From Alternaria dauci (Eukaryota > Ascomycota > Dothideomycetes > Pleosporales > Pleosporaceae), in the NCBI RefSeq assembly GCF_042100115.1, contig NC_091273.1:4154001-4218000 (forward strand): a stretch of 64,000 nucleotides of DNA, written 5' to 3'. Under the pieces are notes generated by a model that searched no databases, was not told where the DNA came from, and saw only the letters and a list, made by a program, of their open reading frames with translations. This document shows, in pieces, positions 1-10,644 of this stretch; the first letter of the stretch is position 1; every line of letters begins with the position of its first letter. A program made the position numbers and the translations under genes.

Positions 1-1
1 T

Positions 2-922
2 ATGGGCATGGGCGGTATGCCGGGAATGCCCATGCCGGGAATGGGTGGCCAGAACAACATGCCAGGCATTGGCCTGAACCCGCAACAGCAAATGGCACTC
101 ATGCAGATGTACGAGCAACAGGCGCAGATGATGCAGCAGATCTTCTCCGGCGGCCAGCCCGCTGGCTTTGTCAATCCCAATTTCCACAACAACCGCAATG
201 GCCCTAAGAAGCCATTACATCAGCGCATAGATCGGTCACACCAGGGCGGCAGAGGCATGAACCCGAACGCCAAACCTTTCCAGAAGAAGGAGGGCGAGGA
301 CGAGACCATGGCCGACGGCCCAACTGGAGAGAACGGCAGCGGTATGGACGTCGAACTGCCTTCCGGGCGCCCAGATCCCTCGAACACCATGTGTAAATTC
401 AACCTGCGATGCAGCAACCCTGACTGCCACTTTGTGCACCAGTCGCCCGCCGCGACACCTGGCACTCCTGTCGACATGAACGATACGTGCGATTTTGGAG
501 CGGCGTGTAAGAATAAGAAGTGTGTTGGCAAGCACCCGTCGCCCGCGCAGCGACAGAAGTTTCAGTCAGAGCAGGAGTGTGCTTTCTGGCCCAACTGCCG
601 CGATCCCTCGTCCTGCCCTTACAAGCACCCTACTGCAAAGCCATGTCACAACGGCGCTGACTGCACCGTTGAGGGTTGCAAATTTGGCCACAGTACCATT
701 ATGTGCAAGTTCAACCCCTGTTTGAACCCCCGCTGCTTGTATAAGCACGAGCCCGGCCAAAAGAAGAACACCACCAATGTGTGGGTTGCGCCCAAAGAGG
801 GTGAGCATGTTAGCGAGAGGAAGTTTGTTGATGAGGAGCAAAAGGAGGAGCTCATCATCCCTGGCAAGGACCAGGAGATGCAACAGGCCCCGGCGAACGA
901 GAGTGTGGATGTGCAGTCATAG
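2..922 (+). CDS. Nab2/ZC3H14-type CCCH zinc-finger poly(A)-binding protein (5' truncated by window edge)
   Basis: This is the C-terminal 306 residues of a larger protein whose start lies before the window. A Met/Gly/Gln-rich low-complexity stretch (about residues 1-55 of the visible part) is followed by a basic linker and then five CCCH fingers between residues about 130 and 250. Four of them read CX5CX4-5CX3H (for example CKFNLRCSNPDCHFVH) and the last is CX4CX4CX3H. Five or more closely spaced fingers with short NPxC spacers are the hallmark of the Nab2/ZC3H14 family, which binds poly(A) tails in the nucleus and controls tail length, RNA quality control and mRNA export. The Gln/Met/Gly-rich region before the fingers matches the QQQP/RGG part of yeast Nab2. 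The N-terminal PWI-like domain is not visible. The family call is confident; the exact orthologue is an inference. Confidence 0.85.
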   Translation: MGMGGMPGMPMPGMGGQNNMPGIGLNPQQQMALMQMYEQQAQMMQQIFSGGQPAGFVNPNFHNNRNGPKKPLHQRIDRSHQGGRGMNPNAKPFQKKEGEDETMADGPTGENGSGMDVELPSGRPDPSNTMCKFNLRCSNPDCHFVHQSPAATPGTPVDMNDTCDFGAACKNKKCVGKHPSPAQRQKFQSEQECAFWPNCRDPSSCPYKHPTAKPCHNGADCTVEGCKFGHSTIMCKFNPCLNPRCLYKHEPGQKKNTTNVWVAPKEGEHVSERKFVDEEQKEELIIPGKDQEMQQAPANESVDVQS

Positions 923-1730
923 AAGGACTCTGGATGGTTTGAAGTGATCAAGGGCGGTGGATATGATACCATTGAGACGCAGATGGAAGGTGCCATTGGC
1001 TGGGAACGTAGAGCATTGTACATTAAGTCCGGCGTTGGAGTTGGTGGCATTGCCCCGACTTGAGGAGAGAATTACTGTTTCTGGCGGCCCTTTGGGGCTG
1101 CATTCTTCTCCTTACAGATTTGCGTCCTCATGCGTGACATCTGAGACTCTCTAACATGTACCCTGGAGCTTACCCACTATTGTATGTTCATGTGATGATG
1201 GAGAAAAACATTGTGTACGCCACAGAGTACGTGACGAGCGCGTAGGAGCACATGCCGAATCAAGAGTAAGAACAGGTTCAGCCACGATGCAGAGTATATG
1301 CATGGTGCCGGATAAGACGGGAAAACGGGCCTCGGAAGTATGGCGATGGGCGCTCGCGGGAGAAAACCACGACGAATGGGGCTTAGCCAATCTGCCACGC
1401 CTACTCAGCCACCCTCTTTCGTACGCCGCGACATCTGGTGTGTGATCAACTCCGCATTCTACCCATTCTCTGACCATCTGTCACTCCTTCCTTCTACTTA
1501 TTCACACTCTGCTTTCTGTACACGCACCGTTCGTTCTTTCCTTCTTCACCTTTCTTCTCGGACGATCCGTCATCATCCCGGAAGCAAACACCCAACAAAG
1601 TCCGATCGACAGCTGAGGAGAGATTGCCCAGCTTCGCCGCTCAGTAATACAACGTAGCAGCCTTCTTATTCTCCAAGGGGCTCGTCTTTCTCACACCACA
1701 CACTCTCTCTCACCTACACACATCGCCAGC
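923..1730. other. Intergenic region with 3' UTR and CT-rich leader
   Basis: No supported gene. The part nearest 1,730 is a pyrimidine-rich leader of CTCTCTCACC type (about 1,670-1,730), typical of 5' UTRs of highly expressed fungal genes, directly before the ATG of the CYSTM gene. Confidence 0.5.
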
Positions 1731-2203
1731 ATGTCTAAGCCATATGTACGTCTTCACATCCGTCAGCACCTCCTGTCGCAATGCGCGCCGACAAACTATC
1801 TCCTTCCTGTCGCGAAACCATCAGCGTACTAACAATCATGTAGGACCAAGGCGCACCGCCCGCCTACCCTCAACAAGCCCACCATGATGCCGGCCCAGCC
1901 CCCGGCGGCATGCAACCCTCATACTACAACCAGGGCGGCGGCGCACCAGACTACTACGGCGGCAGCCCGAACCCCTACCAACAAGGCCCGCCGCAAGGCC
2001 AGTACGGACCGCCACAGGGCCAATATGGACCTCCCCAAGGCCAGTACGGATATGACGGCCAGCAGATGCAATACCAGCAGGGACCGCCACCCCCAGGCGG
2101 CTACTACCAAGATAACAGGAGGTCCGATGGCGGCGGTGGAGGCTTGTTCGCTGGATTGTGCGCTGGTCTGGCGTGCTGTTGTTGCTTGGACTGCTTGTTC
2201 TAG
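1731..2203 (+). CDS. CYSTM-family tail-anchored cysteine-rich membrane protein
   Basis: Two exons (1731-1745 and 1844-2203) give 124 residues. The intron starts GTACGT and ends with a perfect GTACTAAC branch site shortly before TAG. The first exon codes only MSKPY. The body is Pro/Gln/Gly/Tyr-rich with three tandem GPPQGQY repeats, and the protein ends in GLFAGLCAGLACCCCLDCLF, the short Cys-rich hydrophobic C-terminal segment of the CYSTM family. Yeast YDL012C and YBR016W have the same plan: disordered PQY-rich body, palmitoylable Cys tail, ending in a leucine/phenylalanine. The family is linked to plasma membrane association and stress tolerance. The function here is inferred only from the family. 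An ORF starting at 1910 misses the first 27 residues. Confidence 0.85.
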
Positions 2204-2771
2204 ACGGCTCTGAGGGGAATGATAGAGATGGAACGCGCAAGAGGTGGCATGTTACATGGATCTATCTGATGTTCCGACCACGGTAAATCCGTACACCATG
2301 CGAACACGGATTGGAAGGAAGAGGCTTCTGCGTACGGATTATAGACCGGTGGACTTTCTTTTGTTCAATTTCGATGGGGATCTGTTTGAATATGACTGAT
2401 TATAGATTCGAGCGCATATCAGAGACCACTGCCAGCTACCAATTGACCTAATTCGACAGTTTCCTTTTCACAATCTCGTTCGCATCGATGTCTGTTCGGA
2501 AATGGTTGGCTGACGATTTAGTAAACTACGACCGGAGATTGTTTGCCACAGCCCGAAGTGCAGCGACTCGAAGCTAGGTGTTTGCCTGTTATACCGTCGT
2601 GGTCAGCAGTGCAACCATTCACAGCAATGCGCAACCTGGGCATCAAACGGAACGCATGTGACTATGCACACGCAAGCAGCGATTCGGACGTACCTTCAAG
2701 CTTCAGTTCGTCCATGATAACTTTGCGGTATCTCACCCGTTCCGCGGCTCGTTGACCATCACGTACCTGGG
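2204..2771. other. Intergenic region
   Basis: Nothing recognised beyond the 3' flank of the CYSTM gene and the distal promoter of the next gene. Confidence 0.4.
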
Positions 2772-2780
2772 TATATAAAT
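2772..2780 (+). promoter_or_regulatory. TATA box of the first CFEM-like gene
   Basis: TATATAAAT lies about 160 nt upstream of the chosen ATG at 2938. A short upstream ORF (ATG at about 2813, 13-14 codons) lies between them, so the leader may carry a uORF. Confidence 0.45.
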
Positions 2781-2937
2781 CCACTTTTGAAGACCGTTTG
2801 CCTATGCCGACCTCGGGCCGCTTAACACACGGTCTCTCGCCTTGACATAGCGATACTCGAACGAGGACGATCTTTGTTGTAAAGTAACCGATATTCCTCG
2901 TCACATCTTGGGTACTTCACGGTCGCTGGCTTCGGTC

Positions 2938-4814
2938 ATGGCGAGCAACAACAACCCACCGGGTTACACCCCTCCAGCTGTTCCTGACACATCCACTATG
3001 GATGTTCCAAGTCCAACCCAGTCGGGCTCTGTGTCTCCCCCCATGGAGACGGCGACAGGCTACTTCTGCGAGGTAAGTCATTCATGAGACTCCGTATAGA
3101 CGCCTGATAGCTAACCAGGTCAGATCTCCTCAAAGTGCCAGTCAGAAAATCAGTCCGACAAGTCCAGATGGCTCTACTGTAAACAATACAATTACGATAT
3201 TGCTCTCTATTTTTCTTGCGCGTGCAAACACACAAACAGTCTGTCGCGAAATGACTTTTTCTCTGCCTCTTGCGTACTGCAAGAGTGCAATGGCGCGGAT
3301 GCGAGGAAGCGTGAGTACCGTGCTTCGCCACCAAGTAAAGGAAATCGCGAGTGAGTGAGAGTACTGACCGTTAGCGTTTAGAGTTTCTCGCCATGTATCG
3401 AGCTGCCTGCCTACAGCGTGGTACGAGCTTAAAGGACGTACCTCCGGACTGGGCTCCATATGATCAGCCACCACCCACACAATCTACTGTTACTGTTAGC
3501 TCGCAACCTCTCGAGTCTACTCAACCTCTTACAACTACTCAACCGAGTACCTCGACTCAGGTCACAAGCGCGACTAGCTCTTCAGTATCGTCAGATATAC
3601 CCGCAACGCAGTCCACGAAGACGATACCCAACGACAGTTCTTCTTCAATGCCAACTCCGACGGGCCCTGCTGATAGGCAGATTCCTATCTGCGGCGTATG
3701 TTCCATGAAGCTTTTAGCATGAGTCCACCTACTAATATCTATCAGATATCCGACAAGTGCATGACCAACAAGCCGCAGGGTGAACCGTCATGTAACACCA
3801 GTGACCTTGACTGCATCTGCAAGGTCAGCAACTCGCTCGAGAAGAACACCGAGTTCGACCAGCAATGCGTCCTAGACGACTGTTATGGCGACATTGGAAG
3901 AGAAGGTAAGTCACGCTCTCTGAGCATAAGTCTGCACGCCACCTGATGCTAATTCCCTTCCAGAGTTCCTAGATAGCCTCTTCTACCACTGCAAGAAGGT
4001 TAACAAGGAACTGGTTGACATACCAAAGCGCTGGGAACCGTACCTTCCAGCCAACTTCCCTTCCGCAACGCCTGCCGCAGACCCATCCGTCGACTCCAAT
4101 GGCGGTGTTGAGAATGCCCACGGTCACTTCAAACTCAGCGGCGGAGCCATCGGAGGCATTGTCGCCGCAGCCATCGTTGTTCTCCTCGTCGTTCTTGGCC
4201 TCATGAAGCTCTGGTGGGATTCGAGGAAGAAGGCTAACACGCTCAAGAAGGACAACGCGATGTTACAAGACGCCACGAATCCTGAAGGTATTTCGATGAG
4301 GATCAATACCTTGATGAGCGACTCGGCGATACCTGAATTCGCGTCGCATCGTAACACGACGAGCGCAGGTCGGGGCGCGGACGCTTCCACGTACGGCCCA
4401 TCGGCCTACAACGACGCCACACTCATTGGTTCGCCGCGGAGTATGGACATCCATCCCGTCCATGGCTACGGCGCCGCACCTCGCGACTACGGCGCAAATA
4501 CCGAAGACTACACCATGTCCGAGTACGGCGAAGACAAGTGCACTGGACATGGGCGGCAGTACAGTCGTGAGCACAGTCGATACGAGCTTCCTAACAACGA
4601 ATGCCGAGATTTCCAGACGGCGGCGAATCAGGAAACCTCCGACGACGACTCCATGAGCAGATACAGTGCTCGTCGACACAGCTATGGTGAAGAGACGGTG
4701 GACTTACAGAGGCAGCGAGGGCAAGAGGCAAGGAGTGACTGGGGGGCTGCGCAGTCTCGTGAGTGGATAAGAGAGAATGAGGAAGACTGTATTCGGAGGA
4801 GTGCGCGGTATTAA
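2938..4814 (+). CDS. CFEM-like cysteine-rich single-pass membrane protein with long cytoplasmic tail
   Basis: Five exons, all with GTRNGT/YAG borders and consistent phases: 2938-3072, 3124-3310, 3382-3695, 3746-3905, 3964-4814 (548 residues). Residues about 40-115 form one Cys-rich block. A Ser/Thr/Pro-rich linker follows, and then a second block (about 240-290) with the CFEM-like pattern C-X8-C-X5-DCICK-X14-C-X4-C. One transmembrane helix (about 325-347, GGIVAAAIVVLLVV) is followed by KLWWDSRKK and a roughly 200-residue charged tail rich in Tyr, Ser and Asp. The plan matches fungal surface sensor or adhesin proteins. Oddity: the first exon (MASNNNPPGYTPP...) is not a signal peptide, so either an upstream exon is missed or secretion is unconventional. 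It is followed in tandem by another protein of the same plan at 5245. Ligand and role unknown. Confidence 0.75.
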
Positions 4815-5244
4815 GACTACATATCCTACCATCCCTCAATACTCCCCCCTTTCCCCCCTACTGGTCACTTGTCTCAAACAAGCAGTTCAGTGACTTGTGA
4901 GATTGGTCCTGCGGATACCCGTTGGGTGACGAACCTGGTTTAGACGTTTATTTGTCAACTAAGTCGTACACTCGAGGCAGTGCATGCGAACCGGTAGTAC
5001 AAAAATAGCATTACGTGCGCGTTCATGTCGTTAGCCGTTTGTGGCGTGGTGTTGAAATTGCCCTGCCGGTGCTTGTGTAAGGTGAAGTAAAAAACAAGTA
5101 TTCATTGGGCTGGAGCGCTCTGTCGTTGGTAAGTGAGCAAACATGGGGCGTTTGCACTTAAGAGCTAGTGAGTCCGAGTCTTTTACCGTCTTGTTTGGCT
5201 GTTTCCTCGGTCCTGGTTTCTAGCGACCTACACCGATCTTCAAT
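4815..5244. other. Intergenic region between the two CFEM-like genes
   Basis: About 430 nt; serves as terminator of the upstream gene and promoter of the next. No TATA box or repeat stands out. Confidence 0.4.
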
Positions 5245-6942
5245 ATGCTTTTCTACATCTTGCTGCTGTCATTTGGCAGCGTCGCGGCTCAAGAGCGTGA
5301 CAAGTTCTGTATAGCTGCAAATCCAACATTGTCGCTCCCGGATTGCACCGTGAGTATCGCCCAATAGTCGCACAATTGTTCCAACAGACTTTCTTGCTGA
5401 CCCTCATATTAGAAGCAATGTCTCATCGGACAGTATAAGGTCCTCGATGGCACTTGTGCTGATAACCTCGAAGAATTTTGTACTCTTTCGGACGTTGTTC
5501 ATATACACTTCAATCAGTATGGTCCGTGTCTTCTCGACGCATGTCCAAGCTTGACAGACCGGCAAGGTAAGACTCTGATCTATACACAACACAAGATCAG
5601 GATTTACTAACACTAGGCCATAGATTACGTAGAAATGTTCAAAGCGGCGTGCGATGGAACGTACGAAGACTACTTCGAAGATGGTCATCGGTTTTGGACC
5701 AATGAGTTCACCTATAAAGACTTGCTCGCAGGAACGCCATCGGATACTGTTGCGACGAGTACTGAGGATACGACCACTCGAGTTGTGTCGACGTCAACGT
5801 ATCAGCTCACCATTACGATACTTACGACGAGAACTCCATTGTCGTCAATCAAAACTTCAGCTTCGTCCAGTTCGGAGACGGAGAAGTCAGCAGACGTACA
5901 ATCGCCGCCACCCGCGACTTCGACGCTAGTTACAACACCCCGTCCTCCAAACGAAGAAGAATCTACATCTGTTCTTGGATCTCCTGCTCCAAGCAGTACA
6001 ATCTCCACAAACGACGCCACTTTTCACTCGCATGTTTACACCACAATCTCCGTCTCTGAGTTGCCAGCTCCCACAAATACTCATGCCGCAGAACCGGCCC
6101 TCGGCACGACCACTATCGCCGGCATAGCAGCGGGCGGCACTGTCGCTATCGCTCTGATCATCGGCCTTGTATTCTTCTTCCTGCGTCGCCGCAAGCGCCG
6201 AGCCTCTCTCGCCTCTTCCGCAGATATCTGGGAGCCCTCTCGTAATACTAGTCCGAAACCCAAACTCCCAGTTCTTGAGAATGATTCAAGCTTTGGTCGT
6301 CATCTAGAAATTGGAGCCGGTGCACCACTGCATCAGCACCCGAAAGCCGAACTACACAGCGAAAGCGCACAGCTACCGTCCCGTCCCCAAACTGCACACG
6401 GTGGCTATCCAAACCCACCAGAGATGCGTGGTGGAAGTGGTAATGAGAACTCGCGATACTATCATCCAGCGCAGCAACCACATGTGCATCGTCATGTTAG
6501 TAATATGGATTCTCGATATCCCGAAATGGGATCTCAGGCGACGCCAAACATATCGTCACCGGTCTCGCCCGGTTCTGCTTCTTCAACAATGCAAGGCTGG
6601 CATGCTAACCGCCCATCTGGAGTACCAGTCAGCCGAGTGAGTAGTGCTGATCTCCGCACCGAGGAAATGAGAAGTCCAGTCAGCGAACTTGGTACGAATA
6701 CACCACTCCGTTCAACACGCTCGGCGGAATTATATGGCGCCGATATTACGAGTCCGATAAGTGAGCTTGGAAGCGAGACGTTTTCCAACGACGGTAATGG
6801 GGTGGCTGAACTGCATACTGATCCTGTATCACCGTCGAATATTGGGCCAGGTCATAGAGAAGACATGACGGCTGTCATTGCTGAGATGGAGGGCTCGAAT
6901 ATGCAGAAAAGGCACCCGCATGGGTTATCCACAGATATCTAA
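5245..6942 (+). CDS. CFEM-like eight-cysteine surface protein with one transmembrane helix
   Basis: Three exons (5245-5349, 5413-5566, 5624-6942) give 525 residues. The start is chosen because it opens directly into a signal peptide (MLFYILLLSFGSVAAQ). Residues 17-100 carry exactly eight cysteines (FC, DC, QC, TC, FC, PC, AC, AAC), the count expected for CFEM or CFEM-like domains of fungal surface proteins, although the spacing is not canonical. A Ser/Thr-rich, probably O-glycosylated stalk follows (about 120-240), then a transmembrane helix (GIAAGGTVAIALIIGLVFFF, about 250-272) with a strong RRRKRR stop-transfer. The cytoplasmic tail holds repeated SPVSELG/SPISELG motifs, possible docking or phosphorylation sites. 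Same strand and plan as the gene just upstream, so a divergent tandem pair is likely. Role in sensing or adhesion is an inference. Confidence 0.75.
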
Positions 6943-7969
6943 TTTCCTGGAATAGTTTTGTTCATTCGAATGTCTGGTTCATACCATAATATATGTAGAC
7001 ATGATACAGTGCGGATTAACACGACTAATCTACCGTCACTGACTCACATCAATTTCATGAACTCTACCCTTGATACCCTTCCTTCGAACGCACTCTTTCG
7101 TAAACTTCTACTCTCAAGTACCAAAACCAGGGTATCTAAAAGAAGAGTTTCACAAGCGGGGTGTACGAACATGTGTCGCCGATGAGCCATGCTCGTACGA
7201 CACTGTGCGAAGTGACAGCCGTTCTATTGGAATGTGAAACACAACTAGTATGAGGCAGTGCTGATAAAAGCTTCGATAAGAACAGGATAAGAAGGGACGA
7301 TACTGACGCTAGGAAGATTATCAGATAGCTCTCATGCGCTAATGAGAAACCAGGTATTCGGTTGCTTCGTCAATCCTCTCCACGCCCACACAACCCTCAA
7401 GAGAGCTCAGTCATACGAATGATTTGGAGAGCCATCAAAACCTGTCCTATCCTTCATGCAGGTTCGCACCGGTGAAGGTACCGGCGGGTCGGCTATCAGG
7501 CCTTTCTTGGCTATTCCCTGTGCGTTAGGAAGCCAGATAATGCCAAGAGAGGTCTCGTCGTTGCCATGGACAGGCTTCCAGATGGAAAACTACCATTTTG
7601 ATAGGACAAGGTCACGTTACGCCAACGGGGCATTCTTTGTGGTATGCTATTGCGCAATCAGCAAGCTTGAAACGGCGAGATAACAAGGGGGGTTGCGTAC
7701 AAACGGAATATTGGAGAGACCTTGGAATAGGCCGAGTAAGGAAAGTGCATACGATGATGCGCAGAAGGACCTGGCTCCGCAGTTAAAAGCATGCGATAGC
7801 TACCCATCAACTAGGAGCCGGAGTTATCATACTCGAATTCTCTATAGCGTCAAGCAAGGTTACAGCTTAAAGTGTCATATCAAAATCAACATACGTACGC
7901 AGGTCCAACCCCAGTTGTTTCGAGACAAGACTCATATCATTCCAGCAATCGTCTCACACCCAAAACATC
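6943..7969. other. Gene-free stretch
   Basis: About 1 kb with only short ORFs lacking any family signal, weak composition bias and no repeats. It holds the 3' flank of the CFEM-like gene and the promoter of the small membrane protein gene. Confidence 0.4.
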
Positions 7970-8239
7970 ATGCCAGCCATCATGTTCACAACGCCCCTTA
8001 TCCCAACCTCCGTATTGGTGGCAAAGAGCGAACACGCCACTAGTCCCAAGGAGTTTGACTACTTTGGCGAACACGGCAAAACCATCATGATCGGCCTCGC
8101 GGCCACTGTTGCAATTCTCTTCTTCATCCTCGTGTGCATGGCATGCTGCTGGCCGAAAGAGAGGAAGAGAGATGATCGAGGAGCTTATGCGACGACGACT
8201 TATTGGAATGGGACTGGTAACAAGGGGAGGTGCTGTTGA
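7970..8239 (+). CDS. Small single-pass membrane protein (hypothetical)
   Basis: An 89-residue ORF starting at ATG 7970. A 20-25 residue hydrophobic helix (IGLAATVAILFFILVCMACC, about residues 40-60) is followed by WPKERKRDDR, a clear positive-inside border, and a Cys-ending tail (GNKGRCC). The segment before the helix contains no signal peptide beyond a moderately hydrophobic start. I do not recognise the family. Gene status rests on the coherent membrane topology and its position after two other membrane protein genes; it could be spurious. Confidence 0.5.
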   Translation: MPAIMFTTPLIPTSVLVAKSEHATSPKEFDYFGEHGKTIMIGLAATVAILFFILVCMACCWPKERKRDDRGAYATTTYWNGTGNKGRCC

Positions 8240-8505
8240 TTGCTGTAGTAATGCAAGTGTATTAGGAATATAGCAAGGTCGGGCACTTGACAAGGAAGTT
8301 GCGATAGAAGAGATGCCTGGATCCTTTGGAACACGGCAAGTAGGTCACTATGTCGTTTAGGGTTAGGCGGTCAGCCACAGGGGGTCATCGGAGCTATCGG
8401 CTCATCTCCACCTTCTCACATCAAAACTCTAGATGCTAGCACCTCATAACCTCTGTCTCGTGTGCCATCCACAACCCTCATACGCGTGAAAAAGAAACTC
8501 CGTTC

Positions 8506-10584
8506 ATGTCTGCTAAGCCGAAATCCACCGGCAGGTTTAGAGCTAATAGCAGACGCCACCAACAAGCGGGAGAGAAAGAGCCCATCAAACGGCAAAGACC
8601 GACGTTAGTTTGCGATCACTGCAAGACCTCCAAACTCCGATGCGACAGGAATCGACCCTGTAGTAGCTGCATCAGGCGAGATGGCGGTGTATCCTGCTCT
8701 TACAATGGAGTGTCACGCGGAAGCGACCAGCCGGCAATCGAGCAAAGGCTGCATCATCTTGAAGCTAAGGTCATCCAACTGCTGGACGCAACAGATGCGC
8801 TAGAGTCAGGACATAGCCCAAAAGTGCCTTCCAGCTCCACCGATAAGCATGCGCATGCATCCAGTGGTTGTGAGCTGGGATTACCAAAGAACCATTTTCC
8901 TACTGTCGTGGAAGAGATCATGCAGAACATCCACCAGCTGCGCTTGGAATTACCTACGACAGTTGGTGAGCCCGAGGCTGAAGACTCTATAAGAGACGGG
9001 AACGACGTTTTCAGTAAGAGCACTCTCGGCTTACCAGATGCATCCTCCAAAGGCGCCATCTTGGCACAATATATGCCACTGAAGAAGCAAGCTGATCACC
9101 TTCTGGAAACCTACTTCGGAAGTGGTACGTTTGTGCAACCCTTCATTCATACGAAACAGTTCCAACGAGAATACCATACGTTTCAAAATGACCATTTTCA
9201 AGCAGCCTCCGAGTTCTGGCTGAGCACCCTCTTCTCCATCTTCTCAATTGCTGCATTGGCTTATGAAGTTGTTGGAGTAGAGAGAACAGCACAGACACCT
9301 AGCTACAAGTTCTGCACTGCAGCGGGAAAATTTCTGGCGCTTGGAAGGCATCATAATACGCAGCGAAACGCTCCGGAAGCATTACTACTGTACGCCCACT
9401 GCAAAAGCCTCAGAAGCCTGGACCCCAACCGCGAATGTGGTGCCATCATATCCATGGCGGTACGGCATGCTTACGAACTTGGGTATCATCGTGATCCTGA
9501 AACCTTCGGTAGGTTCACGGTGTTCGAAGGTGAGATGAGGAGACGCTTCTGGGCTTGCTGCAAGCAAGTGGACATCATGGTATCTTTTCAACTTGGGCTC
9601 CCAAATAACATTATCCTCGACAATTGCGATACCAAGTCCCCCTCAAACTTACTGGACTCTGACTTTGACTCCGACATCCAAATACTTCCCCAGGCCCGAC
9701 CGGAAAGCGAGCCTACCCCAATCTTATGGTTCATTGTCAAAGACAGGTTGATGCCAGTATTCGCCAGAATGTGCCAAGCAGCACTGTCTTTGCGTGTCAA
9801 GAGTGAGAAAGAGATTATGGAACTAGAAACCGAGGCGAGAATAGCATATGCGACAATCCCGAACGTGCTACGATGGCGCCCAATGTCTGAATCTATTGCT
9901 GACCCGCCCTTCTTGGTCGTGTGTCGATTTTTCCTCGAGCTTTTGTATCTCAAAAGCCTGTGCGTCCTGCACCTGAAATACATGGTACGTGGCAGTGCTC
10001 GTAGCGTCGTGCAATGCATCCAGGCCGCCAGTAGCATTGTACGATGTGTTGCCGAGGTTCACTGCGAGTTCCGACCTGGCGGCCATCTCCAAGCAGTAAG
10101 CTGGATGTTTAACAATTTCGTCATGACTGATTTCTTACTTGGCGCGAGCACTCTTTGTCTTTACGTCAACTTGGATCGTCGAAGAAGCGTCTCCCGGGAT
10201 CGGATGGTGATTTCGTTGGAAGAGATCTTCTTGCTCCTCAAAACGGCCCACTCTATCTGCGCGGATAAATCCGTGTCCAGCACCAATGCGAAAAAGTTAG
10301 AAAGAGCAATAAAGTTTACACTAGAATCAGCAGAAAGCAACCTACCTGCTTTCCCACAGCCAACAGCAGGACCGATAGCTGGATGTCAGCCGCAAACAAC
10401 AATAGACACCACCGTACCCGGATTCGTGGGCTGGCCTGTTAATTCCGGTGATCAGAATACATTCTCGGAGAATCAATTCACTTTCAGTGAGCTCGATCCG
10501 TTCAATTTCATAAGCAATGGGTTGATAGATATCGAGCAATTCTGTAACACGACCACATTCGCTCATGACATCAACATTTCATGA
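8506..10584 (+). CDS. Zn2Cys6 fungal-specific transcription factor
   Basis: Single-exon gene of 692 residues; ATG at 8506. Residues about 35-65 form a GAL4-type binuclear zinc cluster (CDHCKTSKLRCDRNRPCSSC, then GGVSC) preceded by a basic KRQRP stretch, and a short coiled coil follows (HLEAKVIQLLDA). The middle (about 190-480) is the fungal_trans regulatory domain, with the typical signatures LYAHCKSL, AVRHAYELGYHRDP and MRRRFWACCKQVDIMVSFQLGLP. The C-terminus is Phe/Asp-rich (SELDPFNF), a plausible activation region. It is a nuclear DNA-binding regulator expected to bind CGG half-sites. It ends 60 nt from the convergent SDR gene, so the two may be functionally linked, but nothing in the sequence proves it. 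Confidence 0.9.
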   Translation: MSAKPKSTGRFRANSRRHQQAGEKEPIKRQRPTLVCDHCKTSKLRCDRNRPCSSCIRRDGGVSCSYNGVSRGSDQPAIEQRLHHLEAKVIQLLDATDALESGHSPKVPSSSTDKHAHASSGCELGLPKNHFPTVVEEIMQNIHQLRLELPTTVGEPEAEDSIRDGNDVFSKSTLGLPDASSKGAILAQYMPLKKQADHLLETYFGSGTFVQPFIHTKQFQREYHTFQNDHFQAASEFWLSTLFSIFSIAALAYEVVGVERTAQTPSYKFCTAAGKFLALGRHHNTQRNAPEALLLYAHCKSLRSLDPNRECGAIISMAVRHAYELGYHRDPETFGRFTVFEGEMRRRFWACCKQVDIMVSFQLGLPNNIILDNCDTKSPSNLLDSDFDSDIQILPQARPESEPTPILWFIVKDRLMPVFARMCQAALSLRVKSEKEIMELETEARIAYATIPNVLRWRPMSESIADPPFLVVCRFFLELLYLKSLCVLHLKYMVRGSARSVVQCIQAASSIVRCVAEVHCEFRPGGHLQAVSWMFNNFVMTDFLLGASTLCLYVNLDRRRSVSRDRMVISLEEIFLLLKTAHSICADKSVSSTNAKKLERAIKFTLESAESNLPAFPQPTAGPIAGCQPQTTIDTTVPGFVGWPVNSGDQNTFSENQFTFSELDPFNFISNGLIDIEQFCNTTTFAHDINIS

Positions 10585-10644
10585 TAAGTGACAGCGCAAA
10601 GCGGTGGTACATCTCAATTCGAATACAATGCCAACACTACTGAG

